Source: DASXRA01 sp036502575
GTDB taxonomy: Bacteria > Actinomycetota > Actinomycetes > Mycobacteriales > Jatrophihabitantaceae
Assembly (NCBI GenBank): GCA_036502575.1
Contig: DASXYL010000056.1
Span: 1-64,000, forward strand
Length of the DNA: 64,000 nucleotides
Reading direction: 5' to 3'
The stretch's first letter is position 1, and every line of letters starts with the position of its first letter. Below the pieces are notes generated by a model. That model was not told where the DNA came from, did not search any database, and saw nothing but the letters and a program-made list of their open reading frames with translations. The translations under genes were made by a program, and so were the position numbers. Shown here piece by piece: positions 1 through 8,632 of this stretch.

Positions 1-1287
1 GCCGGCGGCGGAGAGTTCGGCGCGGGCGATCGCGTCGGCGCGGCGCAGCACCTCGAGCCGGTCGGCGGTGACGGCGCCGACGATGCGGATGCCGAGCCCC
101 GGGCCGGGGAACGGCTGGCGCCACACCATCTCCGGCGGCAGGCCGAGCTGCTCGCCCACCCGGCGCACCTCGTCCTTGAAGAGCGTGCGCAGCGGCTCGA
201 CCAGCGCGAACTGCAGGTCGTCGGGCAGCCCACCGACGTTGTGGTGGCTCTTGATGTTCGCGGTTCCGGTGCCGCCGCCGGACTCGACGACGTCCGGGTA
301 GAGAGTGCCCTGGACGAGGAACTCGACGGACTCCCCCTCGGCGACGACCTCGCGGGCCGCGGCTTCGAACGACCGGATGAACTCGCGACCGATGATCTTG
401 CGCTTCTCCTCGGGGTCGCTGACGCCGGCGAGCGCATCGAGGAACTGCGCCGTGGCGTCGACGACCTTCAGGTTCACGCCGGTCGCGGCCACGAAGTCGC
501 GTTCGACCTGCTCGGCCTCACCGGCGCGGAGCAACCCGTGGTCGACGAATACGCAGGTCAGCTGATCGCCGACGGCCCGCTGGACGAGCGCGGCCGCGAC
601 CGCCGAGTCGACGCCGCCGGACAGGGCACAGATGACCTGCTTGCCGCCCACCTGCCGGCGGATCGCGTCGACCTGCTCGTCGATGATGTTCGCTTCGGTC
701 CAGGACGGCCGCGCGCCCGCGATGTCATAGAGGAAGTGGCGCAGGATCTCCTGGCCGTGCGCGGTGTGCATGACCTCGGGGTGGAACTGCACGCCGGCGA
801 GTCGGCGGGCGACGTCTTCGAAGGCGGCGATCGGTGCGCCGGCCGAGCCGGCGGTGACGGTGAACCCGGGCGGCGCGACGGTGACCGCGTCGCCGTGGCT
901 CATCCACACCTGCTGCGTGCGGGGCAGCCCGCGCAGCAACGTGCCGGGATCGGCAACCTGCAGCGTCGTACGGCCGAACTCCGACGTCCCGGTGTGCGCG
1001 ACCTCGCCCTCGAGCGCGAGCGTCATCGACTGGAAGCCGTAACAGATCCCGAAGATCGGCACCCCGGCCGCGAACATCGCGGCGTCGGTGCGCGGCGCGC
1101 CCTCGACGTACACCGACGACGGGCCACCGGACAAGATGATCGCCGCGGGCCGGCGCGCGAGCATCTCGGCGACGGGCATGGTGCTCGGCACGATCTCGGA
1201 GTACACGTGCGCCTCGCGCACCCGCCGGGCGATCAGCTGCGCGTACTGCGCCCCGTAGTCGACGACAAGAACGAGATCCGGCTGCAT
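1..1287 (-). CDS. guaA: GMP synthase (glutamine-hydrolysing), 3' end cut by window edge
   Basis: This enzyme aminates XMP to GMP with glutamine and ATP, the last step of guanine nucleotide synthesis in the cytoplasm. The reading frame starts at an ATG at 1287 and runs off the left edge, giving about 429 of the roughly 520 residues usual for the family. The class I glutamine amidotransferase domain comes first (VVDYGAQYAQ at about 8-17, nucleophile in FGICYG near 82, catalytic HPE in FHPEVMH). The ATP-pyrophosphatase domain follows (P-loop SGGVDS near 220). The start of the C-terminal dimerisation domain (PFPGPGLGIRIVGAV) is present. It is the far end of a gua cluster that also holds guaB3 and guaB2. 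Truncation is only by the window. Identification is secure. Confidence 0.97.
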   Translation of the reverse strand, partial: MQPDLVLVVDYGAQYAQLIARRVREAHVYSEIVPSTMPVAEMLARRPAAIILSGGPSSVYVEGAPRTDAAMFAAGVPIFGICYGFQSMTLALEGEVAHTGTSEFGRTTLQVADPGTLLRGLPRTQQVWMSHGDAVTVAPPGFTVTAGSAGAPIAAFEDVARRLAGVQFHPEVMHTAHGQEILRHFLYDIAGARPSWTEANIIDEQVDAIRRQVGGKQVICALSGGVDSAVAAALVQRAVGDQLTCVFVDHGLLRAGEAEQVERDFVAATGVNLKVVDATAQFLDALAGVSDPEEKRKIIGREFIRSFEAAAREVVAEGESVEFLVQGTLYPDVVESGGGTGTANIKSHHNVGGLPDDLQFALVEPLRTLFKDEVRRVGEQLGLPPEMVWRQPFPGPGLGIRIVGAVTADRLEVLRRADAIARAELSAAG

Positions 1288-1296
1288 GCCGGGAGT

Positions 1297-2223
1297 CTAC
1301 GGATTGCCCGGCCAGGGGTAGCGGAAGCCGGTGAGGTCCTCACTGACACTCCACAGCCGGCGGGCCAGCGCCTCGTCGCGCACCAGGCGCGACACCTTCG
1401 CCGGGCCGACCGGGCCGCGCGTCTCGCGCAGGCGTTGCGGCCCGTTGTAGGAGCCGGGCGGGGCTACCGTCGCGGCGTAGAGGATCGACTGCGCCCCAGC
1501 GGCCGCCGACTGGACGAAAACCTTGGCGAGCGGTGGGCCGAAGGTACGCACGATGGGATTCGCGCCGACGCCTTCGGGGTCGACGAACAGCCCGGTGGCA
1601 CTCAACCCGGGATGGGCCGCGACCGACGACAGCGGCACGCCGCGCGAGGCGGCTCGCCGCTGCAGTTCCAACGCGAACAGGAGATTGGCGAGCTTCGAGT
1701 TCGCGTACGCCTGCGACCCTCGATACGAGTCATCGGCGTTGGCGTGAACGACGTCCGCCCGGCCGCTGAAGTGGGCGAGTGAGGAAACGGTGACGACTCG
1801 CGACGCCCCGGCCCGCAGCAACGCCGGCAGCAATAGTCCGGTAAGAACGAAGTGGCCGAGGTGGTTGGTGCCGAACTGCAGCTCGAAGCCGTCGCGCGTG
1901 GCCGTGCGTCGCGGCGGGGCCATGACGCCGGCGTTGTTCACCAGCAGATGCAGCGGGTCACGCCAATGGTCGGCGAACGCCCGCACGGAGGACATGTCCG
2001 CGAGGTCGAGCAACTCCACCTCGACATCGACATGCGGCCCGCCGTTGCGGATCCGTTCAGCCGCCTGCTTGGCACGAGTGACGTCCCTACAGGCAAGAAC
2101 CACCCGCGCTCCGTGCGCGGCCAGCTCCCTTGCGACGTTCCACCCGATGCCTGAGTTCGCTCCCGTGACTATCGCCGTACGCCCCGAAAGGACAGGCAGC
2201 TGCGATGCGTCCCATCCGGCCAT
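1297..2223 (-). CDS. Short-chain dehydrogenase/reductase (retinol dehydrogenase-like)
   Basis: A 308-residue classical SDR oxidoreductase, cytoplasmic and NAD(P)(H)-dependent. The Rossmann motif TGANSGIG lies at residues 20-27, NNAGVM near 95, and the catalytic YANSK (YxxxK) near 170. Length and motifs match the retinol dehydrogenase/WW-domain oxidoreductase-like SDRs common in actinobacteria; the true substrate cannot be read from sequence. It starts at an ATG at 2223 and ends only 9 nt before the guaA start, so it probably shares a transcript with guaA although a role in purine metabolism is not implied. It is divergent from the corA-like gene on the other strand, with about 150 nt between them that must hold both promoters. 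Confidence 0.9.
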   Translation of the reverse strand: MAGWDASQLPVLSGRTAIVTGANSGIGWNVARELAAHGARVVLACRDVTRAKQAAERIRNGGPHVDVEVELLDLADMSSVRAFADHWRDPLHLLVNNAGVMAPPRRTATRDGFELQFGTNHLGHFVLTGLLLPALLRAGASRVVTVSSLAHFSGRADVVHANADDSYRGSQAYANSKLANLLFALELQRRAASRGVPLSSVAAHPGLSATGLFVDPEGVGANPIVRTFGPPLAKVFVQSAAAGAQSILYAATVAPPGSYNGPQRLRETRGPVGPAKVSRLVRDEALARRLWSVSEDLTGFRYPWPGNP

Positions 2224-2371
2224 GAAACGAAGTTACGCGGCACGGCGTGAGATAAACGTGGCGCGAGCACCCTGTTCGAGTGATCACACGCTCAACAAGC
2301 GACTTACCCGCCATTGCGGAACCGCCGCCCGCTACGGGGCTTTCCCAGGCCTGGCGAGCAGGATGGGTGCT

Positions 2372-3355
2372 GTGACCGAACACGAGGTGCGCACTCGCGT
2401 GTGGCGCAACGGAACCGTCGAGGCCGAGAACTTCCCGTTCGAGCAGATCTCGGACTACCTCGAGCAACCGGATTGCCTTGTGTGGGTGGATCTCTGCGCT
2501 CCGGACCACGCCCGTCTCCAGTCGCTGGCCGAAGAGCTCAGCCTGGACCCGCATGCCGTCGAGGACGCCGTCGAGCATCGTGAGCGCCCCAAGGCCAGCC
2601 GGTATGCCACGCACATGTTTCTCGCCGCCTACGAGATCAGACTCGATCGAGAGACGGGTGAGTTGCACACCAGCCAGGTGTCAGCCTTCGTCGTGAAGCG
2701 AGCGTTCGTCACCGTTCGGCAGAGCGAGTACTTCGACATGGATCCGGTCGTCACCACCTGGGACGAGAACGCCGACCTGATGAAGTACGGCCCGAAGGCG
2801 CTCGTGCACGGGCTGCTCGACGTTCTGGTCGACGGGCACTTCACAGCGATCGAGGCGCTCGACGACGAGACCGAGAAGATCGAGGACATCCTGTTCGAGG
2901 AGACGCGCACGACCGTCCGGCAGGTGCAGATCCGCTCGTTCGCCCTGCGCAAGTCACTGGTCGAGGCCCGCCGCGTGATCCTGCCGATGCGCGAGTTGGT
3001 GAGCGCCGTGATGCGCCGGGCCGACGACACACATCCCGACCTCGAGCCGTACTACGACGACCTCTACGACCACGTGCTGCGCGCCGCCGAGTGGACCGAG
3101 TCACTGCGCGACATGATCAGCTCGATCTTCGAGACCAACCTGTCACTCGCCGACTCACGGCTGAACTCGATCATGAAGAAGCTGACCGGCTGGGCGGCGA
3201 TCATCGCGGTGCCGACTGCGGTTACCGGCTTCTACGGGCAGAACGTGCCCTATCCGGGCTTCGGTGCGCACTGGGGCTTCTGGGTGAGCACGCTCGTCAT
3301 GATCGCGATGTCGGTCGGTCTGTACGCGATCTTCCGCCGCAAGGACTGGATCTAG
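2372..3355 (+). CDS. corA: CorA family divalent-cation (Mg2+/Co2+) channel
   Basis: A 327-residue CorA-type channel: a long acidic, helical cytoplasmic N-terminal domain followed by two C-terminal membrane helices (about 265-285 and 300-320) and a basic tail RRKDW. It should form a pentameric inner-membrane channel for Mg2+ or a related ion. I place the start at GTG 2372 because a purine-rich AGCAGGA lies about 9 nt upstream; an in-frame ATG at 2363 is the alternative. The loop after the first membrane helix reads YGQN where classical CorA has YGMN, so the signature GMN is a GQN variant. The 3' end overlaps the convergent guaB3 gene by 4 nt. The family call is firm; ion specificity is open. 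Confidence 0.92.
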   Translation: MTEHEVRTRVWRNGTVEAENFPFEQISDYLEQPDCLVWVDLCAPDHARLQSLAEELSLDPHAVEDAVEHRERPKASRYATHMFLAAYEIRLDRETGELHTSQVSAFVVKRAFVTVRQSEYFDMDPVVTTWDENADLMKYGPKALVHGLLDVLVDGHFTAIEALDDETEKIEDILFEETRTTVRQVQIRSFALRKSLVEARRVILPMRELVSAVMRRADDTHPDLEPYYDDLYDHVLRAAEWTESLRDMISSIFETNLSLADSRLNSIMKKLTGWAAIIAVPTAVTGFYGQNVPYPGFGAHWGFWVSTLVMIAMSVGLYAIFRRKDWI

Positions 3356-4464
3356 CGGGGCGTGGTCAGGATCAGCTCGGCCTTCTGGAACTCCTTGACC
3401 GACGAGTATCCGCACTTGCCCATCACCCGACGGAGGGCGCCGAACAGGTTGCGCTCACCGCTCGGATCGCTGGTCGGTCCGAGCAGCACCTCGTCGAGGG
3501 TCGGCCGCTCGTCGTCGTTGCGCTCGACGACCGCCGACCGTGGCACGCGCGGATGCGCGGCGGTGGGATCCCAGTACCGCCCCCCGCCCGGCGCCTCGAT
3601 CGCGTCGGCCAGCGCCTCGCCGAGCATGACCGCGTCGGCGCCGCACGCGAGCGCCTTGGCGATGTCACCGCCGGTGGCCAGATCGCCGTAGGCGATCAGG
3701 TGGACGTAGCGCCCGCCCGTCTCGTCCAGGTAGTCGCGTCGAGCCGCCGCGGCGTCGGCGATCGCCGTCGCCATCGGGACGTCGATGCCCAGCGCCAGGT
3801 GCGTCGTCGAGCCGAGGTGGGCGCCGTAGCCGACGATCACCCCGGCGGCGCCGGTGCGCATGAGATGCATCGCGGTCTGGTAGTTGCCGCAACCGCCGAC
3901 GATGACCGGGACGTCCAGGTCGGCGATGAACGTCTTGAGGTTGAGGCCCGGCACGTCCCGGGACGCCACGTGCTCGGCGGAGATCACCGTGCCCTGGATG
4001 ACGAGCAGATCGACCCCCGCGCCCAGCACGTGCGGGGCGAGCTCAACGGTGTGCTGCGGCGACAGGCGCACCGCGACCCGCACCCCGGAGTCGTGCAGCT
4101 CGCCGATGCGCTGCCGCAGCAGGTCCGGTGACACCGGCTTGGAGTAGACGGCCTGCAGGCTGGCCGAGGTGCTGCCCAGGGCCGCGAGCTGCGCCTCGGC
4201 ATCGGGGTATCGAGTCCACAGGCCCTCGCCGTCGAGCACGGCCAGGCCACCGAGACGCTCGATGTCCGTGGCTGTTTCCGGCGACACGACCGCGTCCGAC
4301 GGTGCCGCCACGAGCGGCAGCTCGAAGGTGTGCGCGTCGATCTGCCACGCCGTGGACACCATCGCCGAGCCGCGGGTGCGGCGGGTGGCGACCAGGGCGA
4401 TCTCGTCCAGGTGGTAGCCCCGGCGCACGCCGCGTCCAAGGCCGATCTCGACGGTGTCGGGCAT
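3352..4464 (-). CDS. guaB3: GuaB3-type IMP dehydrogenase paralogue with an altered catalytic loop
   Basis: A 370-residue TIM-barrel protein of the actinobacterial GuaB3 family, which lacks the CBS domains of true IMPDH and lies next to guaB2 in most actinobacteria. Family features visible are the N-terminal EIGLGRGVRRGYHLDEI, the phosphate-binding glycine loops (VGGCGNYQ, ACGADAVMLG) and the C-terminal GKCGYSSVKEFQ. The active-site loop, which carries the catalytic cysteine (CTT) in IMPDH and normally in GuaB3, reads GAHLGSTTHLALG here, so cysteine appears replaced by serine and the following arginine by histidine. The protein may be catalytically silent or altered. It is separated from guaB2 by an inserted ABC-transporter operon. 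The family assignment is secure; activity is uncertain. Confidence 0.93.
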   Translation of the reverse strand: MPDTVEIGLGRGVRRGYHLDEIALVATRRTRGSAMVSTAWQIDAHTFELPLVAAPSDAVVSPETATDIERLGGLAVLDGEGLWTRYPDAEAQLAALGSTSASLQAVYSKPVSPDLLRQRIGELHDSGVRVAVRLSPQHTVELAPHVLGAGVDLLVIQGTVISAEHVASRDVPGLNLKTFIADLDVPVIVGGCGNYQTAMHLMRTGAAGVIVGYGAHLGSTTHLALGIDVPMATAIADAAAARRDYLDETGGRYVHLIAYGDLATGGDIAKALACGADAVMLGEALADAIEAPGGGRYWDPTAAHPRVPRSAVVERNDDERPTLDEVLLGPTSDPSGERNLFGALRRVMGKCGYSSVKEFQKAELILTTPR

Positions 4465-4576
4465 GCCGAAGAGTCTGCCCTACTACCCACCCAGGTAGAG
4501 CGACCGGATCGCGCTGCAGACCCGACCTAATCACCTACATACGCGCGGCTGCAGCAAGGCCTCGGCCGCCAGCCGG

Positions 4577-5338
4577 TCAGCCACCTAGGTAAGCGCGAGT
4601 GACGCTGTCATCGTCGAGCAGGTTCTCCGCCGGACCCTGCAGGGTCAGCGATCCCGACTCCAGGACGTAGGCGTAGTCGGCGATCTCGAGCGCCGCGAGC
4701 GCGTTCTGCTCGACGAGCAACACCGTGACGCCCTGGTCGCGGATCTGGCTGATCGTGTCGAAGATCAGGTCGACCAGCACCGGGGCCAGCCCCATCGACG
4801 GCTCGTCGAGCAGCAGCAGCTTCGGCTTACCGAGCAGCGCGCGTCCGACCGCGAGCATCTGCTGCTCGCCGCCGGACAGCGTGCCCGCCTTCTGCGACAG
4901 GCGCTCGTCGAGCACCGGGAACAGCTCGAGGACGCGTTGCCGGTCCTCGGCGATCGCCGCCGTGTCGTTGCGCAGGAACGCGCCGAGGTCGAGGTTCTCC
5001 GACACGGTCATGCGGGGAAAGATGCGCCGACCCTCGGGCGACTGGCAAATGCCCCGCTTGACGACCTGGTGGCCGTGCAGGCCGTTGATCTTCCGTCCCT
5101 CGAACGTCACCTCGCCGTGGCGCGGACGCAGCAGCCCGGAGATGGTACGCAGCGTCGTCGACTTGCCGGCCCCGTTCGAGCCGATCAGGGTGACGATCTC
5201 GCCCGGATAGACGTCGAGGTTGAGGCCCTTGACGGCGGCGATGTTGCCGTAGCTGACCTGCAGGTCGCTCAACGACAGCATCGGCTGGGCGCCGTTGCCT
5301 CGTTGTACACCGGTTGGCATTGCCCCGACAGCGGTCAC
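4577..5338 (-). CDS. livF: Branched-chain amino-acid-type ABC transporter, ATPase LivF
   Basis: A 253-residue ABC ATPase, one of the two cytoplasmic motors of a HAAT (hydrophobic amino acid) importer. It has Walker A GSNGAGKST, signature LSGGEQQ, Walker B LLLLDEPS and the family's C-terminal DYAYVLESG. The start is the GTG at 5338, which overlaps the livG stop in a GTGA, implying translational coupling; an internal ATG (MLSLSDLQ) about 19 codons in would give the minimal LivF, so the N-terminal extension is less sure. It is the last gene of livH-livM-livG-livF. The 112 nt between it and guaB3 contain a short stretch that resembles its own C-terminal codons. Confidence 0.94.
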   Translation of the reverse strand: MTAVGAMPTGVQRGNGAQPMLSLSDLQVSYGNIAAVKGLNLDVYPGEIVTLIGSNGAGKSTTLRTISGLLRPRHGEVTFEGRKINGLHGHQVVKRGICQSPEGRRIFPRMTVSENLDLGAFLRNDTAAIAEDRQRVLELFPVLDERLSQKAGTLSGGEQQMLAVGRALLGKPKLLLLDEPSMGLAPVLVDLIFDTISQIRDQGVTVLLVEQNALAALEIADYAYVLESGSLTLQGPAENLLDDDSVTRAYLGG

Positions 5339-6168
5339 TTCTGCCGCCTCCCCTCGCGCGTCCCGGTCTTGCCGAGATATGCCTCGACCACTCGCTCGTT
5401 CGCGCGGATGTCGTCCGGCCCACCCTCGGCGATGCGCTCGCCCCGGTCGAGCACGGTGATCCGCTCGCTGACCCGCATGACGACGCTCATGTCGTGCTCG
5501 ATCAGCAACACCGACACGCCCTTCTCGTCGCGCACCCGGTGCACGAAGTCGACGAACTGGGCCGACTCCTGCGGGTTCATGCCGGCCGTCGGCTCGTCCA
5601 GCAGCAACACCCGCGGCTGCAAGGCCAGCGCCCGGGCCACCTCGAGGCGCCGCTGATCGCCGTAGGACAGGTTGCGGGCGTACTCGTTGCGCACCTTGCC
5701 GATACCAACGAACTCCAACAGGTCACGGGACGTGTCGTGCGCCCGACGCTCCTCCTTGCGCTGCCACGGCGCCCCGAGCACGGTGCTCGCGATGCCCGCC
5801 CGCAGGTGCGAATGCATAGCCACCATGACGTTCTCCTCGGCCGTCATGAGGTTGAACAGCCGGATGTTCTGGAAGGTCCGGGCCAGGCCTTGCTTCGCGA
5901 TGCGGTGCGCCGGCTTGCCCGTGACCTCACGGCCGCCCAAGTACACGTGGCCCGATGTCGGGCGATACAGGCCGGTAAGCACGTTGAAGAACGTGGTCTT
6001 ACCGGCGCCGTTGGGGCCGATGATGCTGACGATGCCCCGCTCGGGGACGTTGAAGGTCACGTCGTTCACCGCGATCAAGCCACCGAACGCGATGACGATG
6101 TTCTCAGCGCGCAGCGCGTCGACTCCGGTCGGCGCCGGCACGGTCTCCTCCACCGGGGTGGCGGTCAT
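5335..6168 (-). CDS. livG: Branched-chain amino-acid-type ABC transporter, ATPase LivG
   Basis: A 277-residue ABC ATPase, the partner of LivF. Walker A GPNGAGKTTFF is at about 53-63, the signature LSYGDQRRLE near 168 and Walker B VLLLDEPTAGMNP near 190. The insert between Walker A and signature (TFQNIRLF, LGAPWQRKEERRA) is typical of LivG. The ATG at 6168 overlaps the livM stop (ATGA) and its own stop overlaps the livF start, so the three cytoplasmic and membrane genes are tightly coupled. Substrates of this family range from leucine/isoleucine/valine to urea, amides and short peptides; nothing here fixes which. Confidence 0.95.
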   Translation of the reverse strand: MTATPVEETVPAPTGVDALRAENIVIAFGGLIAVNDVTFNVPERGIVSIIGPNGAGKTTFFNVLTGLYRPTSGHVYLGGREVTGKPAHRIAKQGLARTFQNIRLFNLMTAEENVMVAMHSHLRAGIASTVLGAPWQRKEERRAHDTSRDLLEFVGIGKVRNEYARNLSYGDQRRLEVARALALQPRVLLLDEPTAGMNPQESAQFVDFVHRVRDEKGVSVLLIEHDMSVVMRVSERITVLDRGERIAEGGPDDIRANERVVEAYLGKTGTREGRRQK

Positions 6169-7463
6169 GACTCGCCTCCGTCCGACCGCTTGGTCGTCTC
6201 CGAGCTCACCAGCTCGTCCTCGGTCTCTTCGGCGATCTCGATGTCGGCGTCGATACCTTCGAGGTCAGCTCCGACGGCCTCCACCTCGGTTCGAGCCGGC
6301 TCACGCATGATGAGCCGGGTGCGCGACTCGGGCAGCAACCCTTCCCGGCGGAACAGCATCATCAACACGAGGATGACGCCGAAGATCAGGAAGTTGTAGG
6401 ACGGGAAATCGACGTTCGAATTGAACTGTGTGTTGTACCAGTCACCGAACTGCGACAGCCCGTTCAGGTTGACCCACGACACGATCAGGGCGCCGATGAT
6501 CACCCCATACACGTTGCCCATGCCCCCGAGCACCACCATCATCAGGATGGTGATCGAGTTGGCGAAGCTGAAGTTCGGCGATGCCCCGCCGACCGCGACC
6601 GCGTAGCAGACGCCACCGAGCCCACCGAAAACGGCTCCCACCGCGTAGGCCGACAGCTTCGCCTTGACCAGCGATACCCCCATCATGCTCGCGGCGAGCT
6701 CGTCCTCGCGGATCGCCAGCCAGGCCCGACCCAATCGGCCACGCCGGATGCGCAGCGACACGAAGACGCAGAATGCGGCGACCAGAGCGAACACCACGAA
6801 GCGGTACGGCAGGTCGAACACGCCCAGCGTTGGGTTGACGCCCTTGAGGTTCGAGAAAGGTCCGGTGCCGATGCCGTCGATCGGCACGATGCTCTGCTGA
6901 CCGTTCGTGAGGGCGAAGCCCAGGTGGTCCTTGTCGCCGTTCTGGAACACCTGGGGAATGATCTCGCCGAAGCCGAGCGTGACGATCGCCAGGTAGTCGC
7001 TTCGTAGCCGTAGCGTCGGCGCGCCGATGATCACACCCCACAGCGCGCAGAACGCTCCGCCGGCTATCAGCACCAGCCAGAAACTGACGTGGATGCCGAC
7101 CGCTTTGTTGAGGTTCGGTGGTCCACCGAAGTGGATCTTGACTTGATAGAACCACGACGACATGAGCCAGGCACCCATGTAGGTGCCGATGGCCCAGAAC
7201 GCGACGTAGCCGAGGTCGAGCAGGCCGGCGTATCCGACGACGATATTGAGGCCGATCGCCATGATCACCCAGATCATGCACTGGTTGATAATCGCGAGCG
7301 GGAACCAGTCGGCGACGAGCTTCTGAATCGAGTCGACCGAGTCGGGCAGCCAATAACGGTAGAAGACGAAGATCAACACGACGGCGATCGTGAGTCCGAT
7401 CGGCCATCCGAAGGCCGACAACTGCCGGCGACCGGGTTTGAGGCTAGGAGTGGACGCGGTCAT
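6165..7463 (-). CDS. livM: Branched-chain amino-acid-type ABC transporter permease LivM
   Basis: A 432-residue inner-membrane permease with about ten hydrophobic helices and the LivM signature GYAGLLDLGYVAFWAIGTY near 85. An EAA-like coupling region (RIRRGRLGRAWLAIREDELAA) lies near 245. It pairs with LivH to form the channel. The C-terminal ~60 residues after the last helix are strongly acidic (EVEAVGADLEGIDADIEIAEE) and presumably extend into the cytoplasm; this tail is longer than usual. It starts 4 nt after the livH stop and overlaps livG by 4 nt. Confidence 0.95.
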   Translation of the reverse strand: MTASTPSLKPGRRQLSAFGWPIGLTIAVVLIFVFYRYWLPDSVDSIQKLVADWFPLAIINQCMIWVIMAIGLNIVVGYAGLLDLGYVAFWAIGTYMGAWLMSSWFYQVKIHFGGPPNLNKAVGIHVSFWLVLIAGGAFCALWGVIIGAPTLRLRSDYLAIVTLGFGEIIPQVFQNGDKDHLGFALTNGQQSIVPIDGIGTGPFSNLKGVNPTLGVFDLPYRFVVFALVAAFCVFVSLRIRRGRLGRAWLAIREDELAASMMGVSLVKAKLSAYAVGAVFGGLGGVCYAVAVGGASPNFSFANSITILMMVVLGGMGNVYGVIIGALIVSWVNLNGLSQFGDWYNTQFNSNVDFPSYNFLIFGVILVLMMLFRREGLLPESRTRLIMREPARTEVEAVGADLEGIDADIEIAEETEDELVSSETTKRSDGGES

Positions 7464-7467
7464 CTGG

Positions 7468-8517
7468 CTACACCTTCTCCGTGGTCCGGGTGCCGAATAA
7501 CCCTTCCGGTTTGAAGACCAGCACGAAGATCAGGATCGTGAACACCACGGTCTGCGACCAGTCTTGACCAAATCCGTGCGGGAAGCCGTCGTTGAAGCTC
7601 TGGACGAGGCCAATGAGGATCCCGCCGACGACGGCGCCGACCAGGTTGCCGATGCCGCCGAGCACCGCCGCGGTGAATGCGATCAAGCCGAACTGGAAAC
7701 CCTGGTCGTAGCGGGTGGTGCCGAGCGTTTCGATCGACAGCACGCCGGCAGCGCCGGCCATCGCGCCGCCGAGCGCGAACGTGAACGAGATCGTCCGGTC
7801 GACGTTGATGCCCATCAACCGCGCGCCGTCCTGGTCCTGAGCGGTCGCCCGCATCGCCTTGCCCTGCCTGGTCCGCTGCACGATGTATGTGAGCGCGAAC
7901 AGCAGCGCAGCGGTGACCCCGAGGGTGACGAACAGCGAGTACCGGATCAACACACCACCGACCGTGATGCCGGTGTTGCCGATGATGCTAGGCCACTGCT
8001 TCGGCGCCGACCCGTTCCACTTGAGGCCGATGTTCTGGAACACGAAGCTCAGCCCCACGGCCGTAATCAGCGGCGCGAGTTTCGGAGCCCGTCTCAACCG
8101 GCGGTAAGCGAAGAACTCGGCGCTCATGTTGATCGTCGCGCAGAACGCCATCGTTACGACGAACGTGAGCACGAGCGCGAGGACCGGACCGAGGCCGCGG
8201 GTGTCGACGCCGAGCCAGTTGACCAGGAAGTTGGCGCAGAACACGGTGCCTAGCATGAAGAGATCGCCATGGGCAAAGTTGATCAGCTCGATGATGCCGT
8301 AGACCAGCGTGTATCCCAGCGCTACGAGCGCGTACAGAGCGCCGTTGTTTAGACCGTTGAGCGTGACGTTGATGCAGCGCTTCGGATCATCGACGAAGTT
8401 GTAGATGATCCACACGACGCCACCGGCGATGATCGCCAGCGCGATCCCTCGCTCGACCGCCTCGCTCATTCGCAGGCGCGGCTTGAGCAAACCTACCGTC
8501 GCGGTCGTTGATGTCAT
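7468..8517 (-). CDS. livH: Branched-chain amino-acid-type ABC transporter permease LivH
   Basis: A 349-residue polytopic permease with the LivH hallmarks NGLNNGALYALVALGYTLVYG near 50 and FAHGDLFMLG near 80. The cytoplasmic loop RTRQGKAMRATAQDQDGARLMGI couples to the ATPases. I place the start at ATG 8517 because GGGGGAAGG lies about 8 nt upstream; an ATG 12 codons earlier is open but has no comparable site. The gene follows a strong hairpin that separates it from the upstream binding-protein gene, so the importer subunits may be made in smaller amounts than the binding protein. Confidence 0.94.
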   Translation of the reverse strand: MTSTTATVGLLKPRLRMSEAVERGIALAIIAGGVVWIIYNFVDDPKRCINVTLNGLNNGALYALVALGYTLVYGIIELINFAHGDLFMLGTVFCANFLVNWLGVDTRGLGPVLALVLTFVVTMAFCATINMSAEFFAYRRLRRAPKLAPLITAVGLSFVFQNIGLKWNGSAPKQWPSIIGNTGITVGGVLIRYSLFVTLGVTAALLFALTYIVQRTRQGKAMRATAQDQDGARLMGINVDRTISFTFALGGAMAGAAGVLSIETLGTTRYDQGFQFGLIAFTAAVLGGIGNLVGAVVGGILIGLVQSFNDGFPHGFGQDWSQTVVFTILIFVLVFKPEGLFGTRTTEKV

Positions 8518-8590
8518 GCGCGGAACCTTCCCCCTGGGGCTGACACGAAGCAAGGGCCTGGCCGCAGGCGGACGCGGCGCCTCATACGGA

Positions 8591-8623
8591 GGGGCCCGGA
8601 CAGCCGACGACTATCCGGGCCCC
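8591..8623 (-). terminator. Hairpin after first livJ-like gene
   Basis: A perfect 10-bp GC stem (GGGGCCCGGA at 8591-8600 and its complement at 8614-8623) with a 13-nt loop, 10 nt after the stop of the binding-protein gene and 74 nt before livH. There is no U-tract, as is common for actinobacterial terminators. It likely attenuates read-through into livHMGF. The same stem follows the duplicate binding-protein gene. Confidence 0.7.
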
Positions 8624-8632
8624 ACCCATGGA

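Noticed and set aside
241..1782. A 513-codon plus-strand frame opposite guaA and the SDR gene.
   Set aside because: It mirrors two well-supported genes and has no recognisable domain.
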